Source: JAJTZA01 sp041749815
Lineage (GTDB): Bacteria > Verrucomicrobiota > Verrucomicrobiia > Chthoniobacterales > Terrimicrobiaceae
Direction: 5' to 3'
Length of the DNA stretch: 18,495 nucleotides
Assembly (NCBI GenBank): GCA_041749815.1
Contig: JBGTAR010000135.1
Span: 1 to 18,495 of the forward strand
The notes under the pieces were generated by a model. It made no database searches. It was not told the DNA's origin and saw only the letters and a list, made by a program, of their open reading frames with translations. A program made the translations under genes and the position numbers. Every line of letters starts with the position of its first letter. The first letter of the stretch is position 1. Below, piece by piece: positions 5,984-14,800 of this stretch.

Positions 5984-8770
5984 ATGCCGGGAAATACAAC
6001 AGCTGACTACATTGCATCGGGATTTGAAAAGATCGATGCGGATTTAAAATTTTTGATGGAGTGTCTTCGGGAGGTTCTCGAGGAGATGGGAGAGACCGAG
6101 GCGGCCAGACATCTGCCATGGGGAGAAGAGTCCATGGAGTACGATGTGAGGCAACCTCCTCAGCGCATCGAGCAGGCATTTTCGATTGCCTTTCAACTGC
6201 TGAACATGGTCGAAGAAAACGCTTCGACACAAACTCGAAGATTCCGGGAGATCGAGCACGGTCTCACCGACGAACCCGGGTGTTGGGGAGAAGAATTATC
6301 CAAGCTTTCAGCGGCGGGTTTTACGGGGGAGGAGATTGCAGCCATTCTTCCCGAGATTCGGGTTGAGCCGGTCCTGACCGCTCATCCCACCGAGGCCAAA
6401 CGGGCGTCCGTGCTCGAACAACACCGGGCCGTGTATGGATTACTTTCGGCGTTGGAAAGTGAAACGCTGACCCCAAGCCAGCGTGAAGCGACCCGCGATG
6501 AGATCAAAGTGGTGCTCGAGCGGCTTTGGCGAAGCGGGGAAATCCTTCTTGAAAAACCAGATGTTGCCTCCGAACGTCGGGGAGTTGCGTTTTATTTGCG
6601 GGAGGTTTTCCCACTGGCCCTGGCCCAGTTGGACGAAAGACTGCGCCGATCCTGGAATCAAGCGGGGTTCGATGATTCTCTGTTGGAACATCCCCAAGCC
6701 TGGCCGCGTCTGCGTTTTGGAAGCTGGGTCGGCGGCGATCGTGACGGGCACCCTCTGGTGGATGCCGCCGTCACCCAGGGAACTCTGCGCGACATGCGCC
6801 TCAATGCCCTGCTCGTGATCCACCGGCATCTTGGTGCTCTCGCCGAACGGTTGCCGCTTTCCAGCAATTTTCAGCGCATCCCCCCAATCCTGGAGGACGC
6901 CCTGACGCTGCTGTCCGCGGAAAACCCCGAGGCTGCCAAAGAAATCACCCGCCGCTACTCCGATGAGCCCTGGCGCCAGTACGTGTTGCTCCTGCAAAGC
7001 AAGCTGCCCATCGAAACCGGTCTGGCAGGAAGTCCCGAGATCAGTCTTTCAGATTCCAAATACCGGATGCCGGGCGCGCTGGATGAAGATCTTGCGCTGC
7101 TTTCGACGTCTCTTTTGGAAGTGGGTGCCGGGCGTCTGGCATTCAACGCGGTCTGGCCGGTGCGCCGGGCCCTTGATGTTTTTGGTTTCCACCTGGCAGC
7201 CCTCGACATCAGACAAAACAGTGCCTTCCATGACAAGGCCCTCTCGCAAATCCTTGCTGCCACTGGACACCCCCGTCCAGATTTTGAAAATTGGACGGAA
7301 GAAGAGCGCCTCGCGTTCTTGAATGAAGAGCTCCTCTCCCCCCGGCCATTCCTCTACACGGATGCCGGTATTGGAACAGAGGCCGATGCCATTCTGGCGT
7401 GTTACGGCGAGCTTCGGCGTCACATCCGGGACTATGGGCGCGAGGGGATTGGATCTCTGATTGTGAGTATGACGCGGCAGCTTTCCGACTTGCTCGTGGT
7501 GTTTGTGCTGGCACGTGAGGCCGGGTTGATGCGATGGACGCCGGAGGGTCTGGCCTGCACACTGCCGGTTGTTCCTTTGTTTGAAACATTGGATGATCTC
7601 GAACGCAGCCCGGAGCTGATCCGCAGCTTTCTTTCCCATCCGGTCACATCCCGCAGCCTGGCCTTCCAGCAGAAAGACCGCACGAAGGTGCTCTCTCTGC
7701 CGCACAGCCAGCCCATTCAACAGGTCATGATCGGCTACAGCGATAGCAACAAGGATTGTGGCACCGTTGCGAGTCAGTGGGTCCTGCACAAAGCCCAGCT
7801 GGCGATCTCACAGGCCGCAGGAAACACCCGCATCCGGTTTTTTCATGGCCGGGGTGGGACGATCAGTCGGGGGGCCGGACCAACACACCGTTTTCTGGGG
7901 GCCCTGCCGCATGGGTCCATTCAGGGAGACCTCCGGGTCACCGAGCAGGGTGAAACAATTGCCCAAAAATACTCGAATCTCATCACCGCCACCTACAACC
8001 TGGAGCTACTCATGGCGGGCGTGACCGGATTCAGTGTGCGGGAGAAAAAAGAGCCCCAGGAGAATGGAGACACTTTGGAGATTTGGGAATCACTGGCTTC
8101 GGCAAGTCAGAGTGCCTACCGCCAACTGATTGACCACCCGCAGTTCATGACTTTTTATTCCCAGGCGACCCCCATTGACGCCTTGGAAATCAGCAGCATT
8201 GGATCACGCCCGGCCCGGCGGACTGGTCGAAGAACTCTCGCCGACCTTCGGGCCATCCCATGGGTCTTCAGCTGGAACCAAAGCCGCTATTATTTGCCCG
8301 GCTGGTTTGGCGTCGGCTCGGGATTGCAGCATTTGGCTGAGCATCGCCCGGAAGACTTCCAAAAGCTCTGCGCCAAACTGCGCTCCTCCCCATTTGCCTA
8401 TTACGTCTTCACGAATGTGGAAACCAATCTTGCGAGCTCGGATGAAGAGATCATGGCGCGTTATGCCGACTTGGTTTCCGAATCGGAATGCCGGGAAGAA
8501 ATCCTTGGCATGATCATCTCGGAATTTCGCAGAACCAAAAACCTGATGTCCGAACTCTTCGGAGGCAGCCTCGAGAAACGCCGCCCAAGGATGCTCAAAA
8601 CCCTTGGCCTGCGCGCGAATGCCCTGCGGGCTTTGCACGAGCAACAAATCGAAACACTTTCACGATGGCGTGCGGCCCGGGAGGCGGGTTCTCAGGAAGC
8701 TGAACGACTGCTTCCCAGCGTCCTGCTTTCCATCAACGCCATCGCAAGCGGTCTCAGAACCACCGGATAG
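5984..8770 (+). CDS. ppc: Phosphoenolpyruvate carboxylase
   Basis: Carboxylates phosphoenolpyruvate with bicarbonate to oxaloacetate, refilling the TCA cycle. The 928-residue protein has the family landmarks: VLTAHPTE (catalytic H134), GSWVGGDRDGHP (about 246-257), VPLFETLDDL (metal ligand E534), GYSDSNKDCG (metal ligand D587), FFHGRGGTISRG (H621, R623, R629), LRAIPWVFSWNQ, and the C-terminal Gly. It is a divergent form: usual GDRDGNP reads GDRDGHP, the usual Ala/Gly after GYSDS reads Asn, and the C-terminus is RTTG instead of RNTG. The last change replaces the asparagine that in E. coli (N881) helps hold the inhibitor aspartate. AAGGGA (5970-5975) lies 8 bases before the ATG, a good ribosome site. 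The DUF971 gene follows after two bases. Confidence 0.97.
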   Translation: MPGNTTADYIASGFEKIDADLKFLMECLREVLEEMGETEAARHLPWGEESMEYDVRQPPQRIEQAFSIAFQLLNMVEENASTQTRRFREIEHGLTDEPGCWGEELSKLSAAGFTGEEIAAILPEIRVEPVLTAHPTEAKRASVLEQHRAVYGLLSALESETLTPSQREATRDEIKVVLERLWRSGEILLEKPDVASERRGVAFYLREVFPLALAQLDERLRRSWNQAGFDDSLLEHPQAWPRLRFGSWVGGDRDGHPLVDAAVTQGTLRDMRLNALLVIHRHLGALAERLPLSSNFQRIPPILEDALTLLSAENPEAAKEITRRYSDEPWRQYVLLLQSKLPIETGLAGSPEISLSDSKYRMPGALDEDLALLSTSLLEVGAGRLAFNAVWPVRRALDVFGFHLAALDIRQNSAFHDKALSQILAATGHPRPDFENWTEEERLAFLNEELLSPRPFLYTDAGIGTEADAILACYGELRRHIRDYGREGIGSLIVSMTRQLSDLLVVFVLAREAGLMRWTPEGLACTLPVVPLFETLDDLERSPELIRSFLSHPVTSRSLAFQQKDRTKVLSLPHSQPIQQVMIGYSDSNKDCGTVASQWVLHKAQLAISQAAGNTRIRFFHGRGGTISRGAGPTHRFLGALPHGSIQGDLRVTEQGETIAQKYSNLITATYNLELLMAGVTGFSVREKKEPQENGDTLEIWESLASASQSAYRQLIDHPQFMTFYSQATPIDALEISSIGSRPARRTGRRTLADLRAIPWVFSWNQSRYYLPGWFGVGSGLQHLAEHRPEDFQKLCAKLRSSPFAYYVFTNVETNLASSDEEIMARYADLVSESECREEILGMIISEFRRTKNLMSELFGGSLEKRRPRMLKTLGLRANALRALHEQQIETLSRWRAAREAGSQEAERLLPSVLLSINAIASGLRTTG

Positions 8771-8772
8771 TT

Positions 8773-9090
8773 GTGACGGAAATCCTCCAACCAACAGCGG
8801 TCCAAAAAATTGGGGACATGCTGGCCATCGCATGGTCGGATGGTCGCGAGGATTATCTCCCGCTCAGCCTGCTGAGAAAGTCCTGTCCGTGCGCCTCGTG
8901 CAATGGCGAACCGGATGTGCTTGGCAAGCCCGGCCCGGCTGCCGTGGAACCCGAATCAGCTTCTGCCGACCTTCAGAGCTGGCAACTGGTCGGCGGATAC
9001 GGGCTCCAACCGCGCTGGGCAGATGGTCACTCGACCGGCATTTACTCGTTCGGGTATCTGCGTCAGTTGGGCGCGGATCCAAGGCGGTAG
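8773..9090 (+). CDS. DUF971 (GBBH-like N-terminal domain) protein
   Basis: A 105-residue protein made of a single DUF971 domain: LAIAWSDGREDYLPLSLLRKSCPCASC near the N-terminus (C38, C40 and C43 are possible metal ligands), and YGLQPRWADGHSTGIYSFGYLRQL near the C-terminus, with the conserved W-x-D-G-H and GIYS. The same fold forms the zinc-binding N-terminal domain of gamma-butyrobetaine hydroxylase; the function of the free-standing bacterial form is unsettled. The start is GTG, two bases after the ppc stop, so the two are probably co-transcribed. The last codons, GAT CCA AGG CGG TAG, lie inside the 112-base repeat that begins at 9071, so the repeat supplies the C-terminal residues and the stop. 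Confidence 0.87.
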   Translation: MTEILQPTAVQKIGDMLAIAWSDGREDYLPLSLLRKSCPCASCNGEPDVLGKPGPAAVEPESASADLQSWQLVGGYGLQPRWADGHSTGIYSFGYLRQLGADPRR

Positions 9091-9182
9091 AGGACAACCG
9101 CACTCCAAAAGCTGCCGCACGTCATTCGGCCCTCTCGCCGCGAAGCGTTTTGGACTGCGCGTGTCCTCTCGCGCTTTGGATC
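9071..9182 (+). repeat. REP-like palindromic repeat, copy 1
   Basis: A 112-base element repeated in the same orientation at 9846-9957 with two C-to-T differences (9136 and 9146 here). It folds into a long imperfect hairpin: GATCCAA (9076-9082) with TTGGATC (9176-9182), AGAGGACA (9089-9096) with TGTCCTCT (9162-9169), and TCCAAAA (9104-9110) with TTTTGGA (9148-9154). All three blocks share one centre without net bulges. The tip can form a smaller stem from TTCG and CGAA. It overlaps the 3' end of the DUF971 gene and lies 26 bases beyond the end of the RAYT gene. It may also act as a transcription stop or mRNA-protecting hairpin. Confidence 0.93.
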
Positions 9183-9208
9183 TTTTGGTTATTTTTGCGC
9201 AATCCAAC

Positions 9209-9778
9209 TCACCACTCCGATGAAGGTTCATATTCATCGAGCACCTGAAGGCGATCCGTTTTGAATCGGTATATGGTCTTGACCATCGACGCCGAGGCTG
9301 TCCGTTCGAACCAACCGGCCGAACACCATGGATAGTGATTGGCCACTGTCACCAATCGGTGACGGACCGGATTCTGATGCACATAGTTGAGCCGGGCGAA
9401 ATAGGATCTCGCATGAGTGAGCCGGGTTTCCCAAAAGTTATGCCAAACCTTGCGGGCCGGAGTGGCATCCAGCCGATTGACCCATCCGGCCGTTTTGGTA
9501 TGGAGGACGCTGAGCATGTCGGGAAGGTTCGAGGCTCCGGCTTCACTCACTGGCGGGTGGCCGACAAAATGGTAGTGGTTGGAAAAAACCGACCAAGCCT
9601 TCAACGTCCACCCGAACTCATCGGCAACTTTCAGGAGTCCGCGATGAAGCACTCCAAGCCGCTCTGGACCACGGAAGTGATGTTCCTTGCGGAACGTGCC
9701 GCAGGTCACCATATAGGACCCGGATTCGCTTAGTCGATGCTCCGGGGCATGAGGCCAGGGGATGCGCTCTGGAGTCAT
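9209..9778 (-). CDS. REP-associated tyrosine transposase (RAYT, Y1_Tnp)
   Basis: A 189-residue HUH-type single-strand DNA nuclease/transposase. The N-terminus has SESGSYMVTCGTFRKEHHF, typical of RAYTs. The metal-binding HUH motif is NHYHF (H68 and H70). A helix carrying SYFARLNYVHQNPVRHRLV holds the candidate catalytic tyrosines Y126 and Y132, followed by HYPWCSAGWF, the usual end of the domain. Length is normal and the frame is intact, so it may be active. The start has no Shine-Dalgarno sequence. Its partners are the two flanking 112-base hairpins, the presumed substrates. RAYTs are thought to be often domesticated and to maintain or spread REP elements; that role is inferred here. Confidence 0.92.
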   Translation of the reverse strand: MTPERIPWPHAPEHRLSESGSYMVTCGTFRKEHHFRGPERLGVLHRGLLKVADEFGWTLKAWSVFSNHYHFVGHPPVSEAGASNLPDMLSVLHTKTAGWVNRLDATPARKVWHNFWETRLTHARSYFARLNYVHQNPVRHRLVTVANHYPWCSAGWFERTASASMVKTIYRFKTDRLQVLDEYEPSSEW

Positions 9779-9845
9779 AGGTGAAATGCTATCGGAGACA
9801 TGGAGGGTTGGCGAGTGTAATGCAGCTTGGTTCTAATCTACGTAC

Positions 9846-9957
9846 GCGCGGATCCAAGGCGGTAGAGGACAACCGCACTCCAAAAGCTGCCGCACGTCAT
9901 TCGGCCCTCTTGCCGCGAAGTGTTTTGGACTGCGCGTGTCCTCTCGCGCTTTGGATC
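9846..9957 (+). repeat. REP-like palindromic repeat, copy 2
   Basis: The second copy of the 112-base hairpin element, 110/112 identical to 9071-9182 and in the same orientation, exactly 775 bases downstream. The paired blocks are at 9851-9857 with 9951-9957, 9864-9871 with 9937-9944, and 9879-9885 with 9923-9929. It lies 67 bases upstream of the RAYT start and 13 bases beyond the stop of the minus-strand HDAC gene, so it could cap the 3' end of that operon's mRNA. Confidence 0.93.
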
Positions 9958-9970
9958 ATGGATCGGGGTT

Positions 9971-10906
9971 TTAAATTTCACTTTCATTGAACGTGCCCAA
10001 TGCCGCGAGGGCGGTATTTTTGTGCACCTCGATGATGTCTGAAATCTCCGGCGAATATCCGCCGGCCAAAACCCAAGCCACGGGAATCCCTGAGGCCTTG
10101 GCAAAACGAAACACCGCCTCATCCCGGCTCCGGAGGTCAGCAGCTGTCAGAGTCAGGGGTGAGTAGGGATCTTTTGCAAGGGGGTCAGCGCCTGCTTGAA
10201 ACAAAAGGAGATCAGGGCATTCGGTTTCAACGAGCCATGGCAAAAATTCTTCAAGCAAGGCGAGTAGATTTGCTCCGTCTTCCTCGCCACTGGGTGGGAT
10301 CGGGACAGATAAATGATTGGGCCCATCTTCGTGGCGACGGATGCTCACATCACGAAACGGGGTATTCTCCCAATAGTCATTTCCATAGATGGAAAGCGCC
10401 TGAAGCCATGGTCGCGAGGCAGCGAGGCGGGCGGTGCCATTTCCATAATGCAGGTCCAGATCCAGGACGGCCACTGTTTGGATTTTGCCTTGAGCTCGAA
10501 GTGCCTCAACAGCAACCACCAAACCGTTGAAGGTGCAGAACCCCTCGCCCCGGTCGGGCCCGGCGTGGTGAAATCCGCTGGCGAGAGCCCCTGAAACGCC
10601 TTCCATCAGAGCCGATCGTGCGGCGGCCAGGACGCCCCCATTGGTGAGCAACACGCTGGGATACAGTTCCGGCGACCACGGAAATTTTTGGCTCTCTGCC
10701 AGCTCCCTTGGGTGGCCCGTACGAACAGCATGAACATACTCGGGATCATGCACGCGCAGAAGATCAGCTTCTGTCACGGGGTCCGGCGCAAGAATCTGGA
10801 TTCCCTCCACGCCGCCCAACACCTCTGCGACCAACCCAAACTTGCGAATCGGCATGATGTGCTCCCCAAGCGGGGCGGCAAATCCCGGATGATAATAAAG
10901 TTTCAT
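9971..10906 (-). CDS. Histone deacetylase-family amidohydrolase (HDAC/AcuC/APAH superfamily)
   Basis: A zinc-dependent deacetylase of 311 residues. The active-site parts are all present: the His pair in GFHHAG (H113, H114), zinc ligands in LDLDLHYGNGT (D151, H153) and in QAGADPL (D241), and the catalytic tyrosine in LAGGYS (Y284). Bacterial members remove acetyl groups from acetyl-lysine, acetyl-polyamines or small amides; the substrate here is unknown. The N-terminus (YYHPGFAAPLGEHIMPIRKF) matches the short bacterial group. The gene starts nine bases after a GNAT-like acetyltransferase gene and is the last of a four-gene minus-strand run. No classical terminator follows; the palindromic repeat 13 bases downstream may take that role. 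Confidence 0.93.
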   Translation of the reverse strand: MKLYYHPGFAAPLGEHIMPIRKFGLVAEVLGGVEGIQILAPDPVTEADLLRVHDPEYVHAVRTGHPRELAESQKFPWSPELYPSVLLTNGGVLAAARSALMEGVSGALASGFHHAGPDRGEGFCTFNGLVVAVEALRAQGKIQTVAVLDLDLHYGNGTARLAASRPWLQALSIYGNDYWENTPFRDVSIRRHEDGPNHLSVPIPPSGEEDGANLLALLEEFLPWLVETECPDLLLFQAGADPLAKDPYSPLTLTAADLRSRDEAVFRFAKASGIPVAWVLAGGYSPEISDIIEVHKNTALAALGTFNESEI

Positions 10907-10915
10907 GGGCAGGGT

Positions 10916-11815
10916 TCAGGAGGTTGGCGGCAGGAGTGCCACTTTTGTGTCCGGGGCCGGGTAGTCGTTAAAGGTGCGATAGGCTGCCTTCATATCCTGA
11001 TCTCGGAAATCGCGTGAGTACATGCGGTAAAGAGTCTCGGCCAGTCGCTGGATTTCCCGTGTCTCGACCTCACGCTCCTGCTCAAGCCCCACCCTGCGAA
11101 TCAAGAGTTGCATGGGAAGTGGGCGGGCTCCTCCGGATTCGTCGATCTCAGCGACTGAACGAAAATCCGGCTGGTGGTAGGGAATCACGCGGGGATCAGC
11201 TTTGAGAAAACCGGCCCGTTCATATGCTGAGAGCCGGATCATGGTGGCCTCATCTTTCGGGTCGGGATGTTCCATCTCCCCCACGAGCGTGATGGGTTCT
11301 TCCCCCGGACGATTTTGGGCCTTGAGGGCCTGCCGCGCGGTTTGAATGGGCAGAGCCCTCAGCCATCCGGCCAGTCCGGTGCGCCTCCACTCCGGTGCCA
11401 CGAGGTTGTGGGAAAGATGCACCACCGCTCCTGGAATTCCCTCACTGACAATGGCCGTGTGATCGCGAACCGCCGCAAAAGCGTCTCCCGCAAGAACCAA
11501 CATCAGACGGTAGCGCAGAGCACACCCGCCCTCCATCGTGCGGCCATCCCAACTGAGGCGACTAGTGATGATCGACTCCTCCTCCATTTCATCCATCTCC
11601 CCGAACTCCGCCCAGAGCTTGCCATAAGCCATTGCAAAGTGCGGGCTCTGGGCCGAATCAATCCGGTGCAGGCAGACATCACGCCAATCCCGCGTGGCGC
11701 TTTTTGAGTCCCCAGGCGCCAGGTCCGCGACGATCATCCAAGGTTGCAGCATGCCCCAATGATCCAACATCGTCGCATCATTGGCGAGCCCAAGAATTTG
11801 GCGAAGTTGCCACAA
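10916..11815 (-). CDS. GNAT-like acetyltransferase domain protein
   Basis: A 299-residue soluble protein. Residues 129-160 (GAVVHLSHNLVAPEWRRTGLAGWLRALPI) resemble the GNAT acetyl-CoA-binding region: a beta strand, then R144-R-T-G-L-A-G as the R/Q-x-x-G-x-G/A pyrophosphate loop, then a helix. Residues 195-210 (LSAYERAGFLKADPRVIPYHQPDF) fit the later GNAT strand-helix. The N- and C-terminal parts are not recognised. The start is TTG at 11815, with AAGGA formed at the end of the beta-galactosidase gene about nine bases upstream; an ATG at 11825 is in another frame. It lies 12 bases after the beta-galactosidase stop and nine before the deacetylase, so the three are surely co-transcribed. Substrate unknown. 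Confidence 0.7.
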   Translation of the reverse strand: MWQLRQILGLANDATMLDHWGMLQPWMIVADLAPGDSKSATRDWRDVCLHRIDSAQSPHFAMAYGKLWAEFGEMDEMEEESIITSRLSWDGRTMEGGCALRYRLMLVLAGDAFAAVRDHTAIVSEGIPGAVVHLSHNLVAPEWRRTGLAGWLRALPIQTARQALKAQNRPGEEPITLVGEMEHPDPKDEATMIRLSAYERAGFLKADPRVIPYHQPDFRSVAEIDESGGARPLPMQLLIRRVGLEQEREVETREIQRLAETLYRMYSRDFRDQDMKAAYRTFNDYPAPDTKVALLPPTS

Positions 11816-11827
11816 GGGCGCTCATCC

Positions 11828-14800
11828 TTATAAAAACGAGAGGGTGAACTCGAAAGAAAATTGGGTTCCCGAAATTTTGTATTGGTCGAGGGTGTCGGGG
11901 CCGCAGCTGTTTGTTCCAAGGCCACGGTGGTGCGCATCGATGCTGAGGATTGTTTCGGAACGTGGCACCAAATCCGTGGTGTGTTTGGCTTGGTAAAGGT
12001 CCTCGGGTGCGAAGTGGCTTGCGTTGAATTCGAAGGTGGGTGAGCCGGCGATATGAAGGGTGGGTGATTGTTTGTTGCCACGAAGTTCAAGCCAGCGGAC
12101 ATCAGTGAAGTGGCCGTGTTCCTGCGGCATCACATAATCGACATAGATGTCAGAGATCTTCGTGCGATGGACGGCAAGCAGGCTGCCAGCTTTGCGGTCC
12201 GCATAATTCTCATGAGGCCCTCTTCCAAAAAACGTGAGATTCTCGTAACCGGCGACCACATCCATTCGAATGCCAATGCGGGGAAGATCCACAAGATCTC
12301 TGGCGCCCAACCGGAGGTCGTTGGCGATCACCAACCGACCATCAGGGTGCAGGGTGTAGCGGTGCAGATGGGAAAAATCCGCCCAACGCTTCCGCCCTGA
12401 GGCAGTGTGTTGAAGTGTGACAGAAATCGAGCCATCCCGGTTTGTTTGCCAGGTCAGGGATTTTGGGCGGTGTTCGAGTGGGTGGCTGATGAGACCAAGT
12501 TTCCGCCATTTGCCAAGGGCTTTTGTTTCTTGCCCGCTCCAGAGTTTGAGCCCGTCATTATCCGTTGCGGCACGATTGATTTGCAGAAGGGGACTGCGTG
12601 CAAGGAGCTCGCGTCCTCGGATATTGAGCGAATCAAGCGTCGCTGTTTTTCGGTCAAAACCTGCAACCACCTCCCCGGCCTGGAGGCTGACTCCAGAAGC
12701 CGTTTCGATGGCCACAACCTTGGGTGCAGATGGTGCCCGGGTTGTTTTTTTTGGTGAAGCTTCGGAAAGCCGCAATTGGGTCCATGCCACTTCATGGCCT
12801 TGCTTCGCAGAGGGGCTGTCCTTGCGCGTGAAAAACCGAAGGGTGAGATGGACTTCCCGGGTTGCGGGAAATTTTTGAACGGGGATGGTGAGAGTTTTCG
12901 CAGCTCCCGGCTTCAGCCTGAGACTGGGAAGCGGGCCGCTGCCATATGGCTGGCCATCAACCAGCAATTCCCACGCGCCCCGAAGATGGGACAGGTCAAC
13001 AAAATCATGGTCATTCTGAACTCGCACCCTGGCTACGCCCTGACGGAAAGAAACCAGCTCCGCCGACACGGGTTGAGCCAGATGTTTGAATTCCCACATC
13101 GCCGGGTGCGGCACGCGGTCCGCTGACACCAATCCGTCGCAAACAAAATTGGCGTCATTCGGAGTGTCTCCAAAATCACCGCCATACGCAAAAAATTCGC
13201 GTCCGTCCCTGGTCTTCTGCCGGATGCCGTGATCGAGCCACTCCCAGATGAACCCTCCCTGGATCCCCGGTTTGGTTTTGAAGAGGCGAAAATAATCCGA
13301 GAGTGAGCCATTGGAGTTTCCCATGGCATGGGAATATTCGCAGAGAATGACCGGTCGCTCCAGAGGGTGCAGGAGGCGCTTATTGAGCGGCGGGTGGGGA
13401 CTTCCTCTCTCCCAGTCGCTGAGGTGCGTCAACCCAATGGCTTCCAATTCGCGGGCTTGGAGGCTTTTGTCGGCCTCGGATTTCCAATGCGCTGTGACAA
13501 GGTCGCTCCATTGTTCCAACTTCTCCAAGGATTCATACATCGGACAAATCACGTCTGTTCCCAAGGCGTGATGCGCCCATGTCAGGAAGCTCTGACCTTT
13601 GGAAATGGCGCCCTCATAGTGAAGGGGACGCGTCGGATCATATTCACGAACCCATGCGGCCGCCGCGGCATGATTTGGGCCATAGCCGGATTCGTTGCCA
13701 AGGGACCAAAAAATGATGGCGGGGTGATTCTTGTCACGAATAACCATTCTCATCACACGGTCCAGCCATGCGGTCGCGTAGCGGGAATCCTGACAGAGCC
13801 AATTGTGGAAGTCATGGGACTCCGCATTGGCTTCATCAATCACATACAACCCGTATTCATCGCACAGGTCCAACCAGCGGGGATCATTCGGATAATGCGA
13901 CGTGCGGACCGCATTAAAATTGAAGCGCTTCATCAACCGGACGTCTTCAAGCAGGGTCTCATAAGGCACAGCCTTGCCGGTATCGGGGTGGTGGTCATGA
14001 CGATTCACTCCCTTGATAAGAACCCTGCGGCCGTTGATGAGCAGATTCCGGTTCCCGATTTCAAGGCGACGAAAGCCGATGCGGATGCTGGTGTGAGTCT
14101 CACCATCCGGGGATTTGAGAGTCACAACGGCTGTGTATAAAAAGGGGGTCTCATGCGACCAGAGCCGCACCCGCGGCACGCCGGCTCCCAGATCAATACG
14201 AAGATGGTTGGGTTGGATGTGCCATCGCTTTTCTCGGGTTTCAAGATCGGCGCGAATGGGGTTTTTAAAGACCGGTTTACCGTTCGGATCGAACAACTGG
14301 AGTTCAGCCACGACGCCTCGAGGAATGGGCCCCGCCCCGCTGATTCCCACATGCACGGCCATATGCAATCGGCCGGTTTTAAGGTCAGAGCTGAGCGTTG
14401 GTCTTGCCATCAAATCCGCGACAAAGGTTTTCGGAGTGGAGATCAAAAAAACCTCCCGATGCAGTCCGGCAAGCCACCACTGATCCTGGTCTTCGATGAA
14501 GGAGGCATCCGACCACTTGATGACTATGGCGGTCAGTACCTGCATTTTCCCGGGTTTGACCAGCGAGGAAATATCAAACTCCGCAGGCAGGCAGGAGTCC
14601 TTGGAAAGCCCCACGCCAACTCCATCCAGATAAACAGCAAGGACACTGGTGGCGCCTCCAAAGTGCAGAACCGTTCGGCGATTTTTCCACGCGATCGGCA
14701 CGGTGAACGATCGTTGGTAGATCCCCGTCGGATTGTCCCGCGGCACTTGCGGCGGCAGGTTTGGCCACGGCATTTGGACATTGGTGTAATGAGGTTTCTT

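Larger units (their letters stand above)
9071..9957. mobile_element. RAYT locus: transposase gene bracketed by two direct palindromic repeats
   Basis: The unit consists of repeat copy 1, a minus-strand Y1/HUH transposase gene and repeat copy 2, 887 bases in all. RAYTs in gamma-proteobacteria are single-copy genes flanked by REP hairpins that they cut and can spread, and this layout matches that arrangement. There are no terminal inverted repeats or target duplications of the DDE insertion-sequence kind. Whether the whole unit moves, or only the repeats, cannot be told from one copy. Confidence 0.75.

Noticed and set aside
9083..9090. GGCGGTAG, the core of the ops element used by RfaH-type antiterminators
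   Set aside because: It is part of the hairpin arm of the repeat, occurs in both copies, and is not in a leader of a polysaccharide operon.
9071..9957. Possible CRISPR array
   Set aside because: There are only two repeat units, each 112 bases, separated by a gene rather than by short spacers, and no cas genes nearby.
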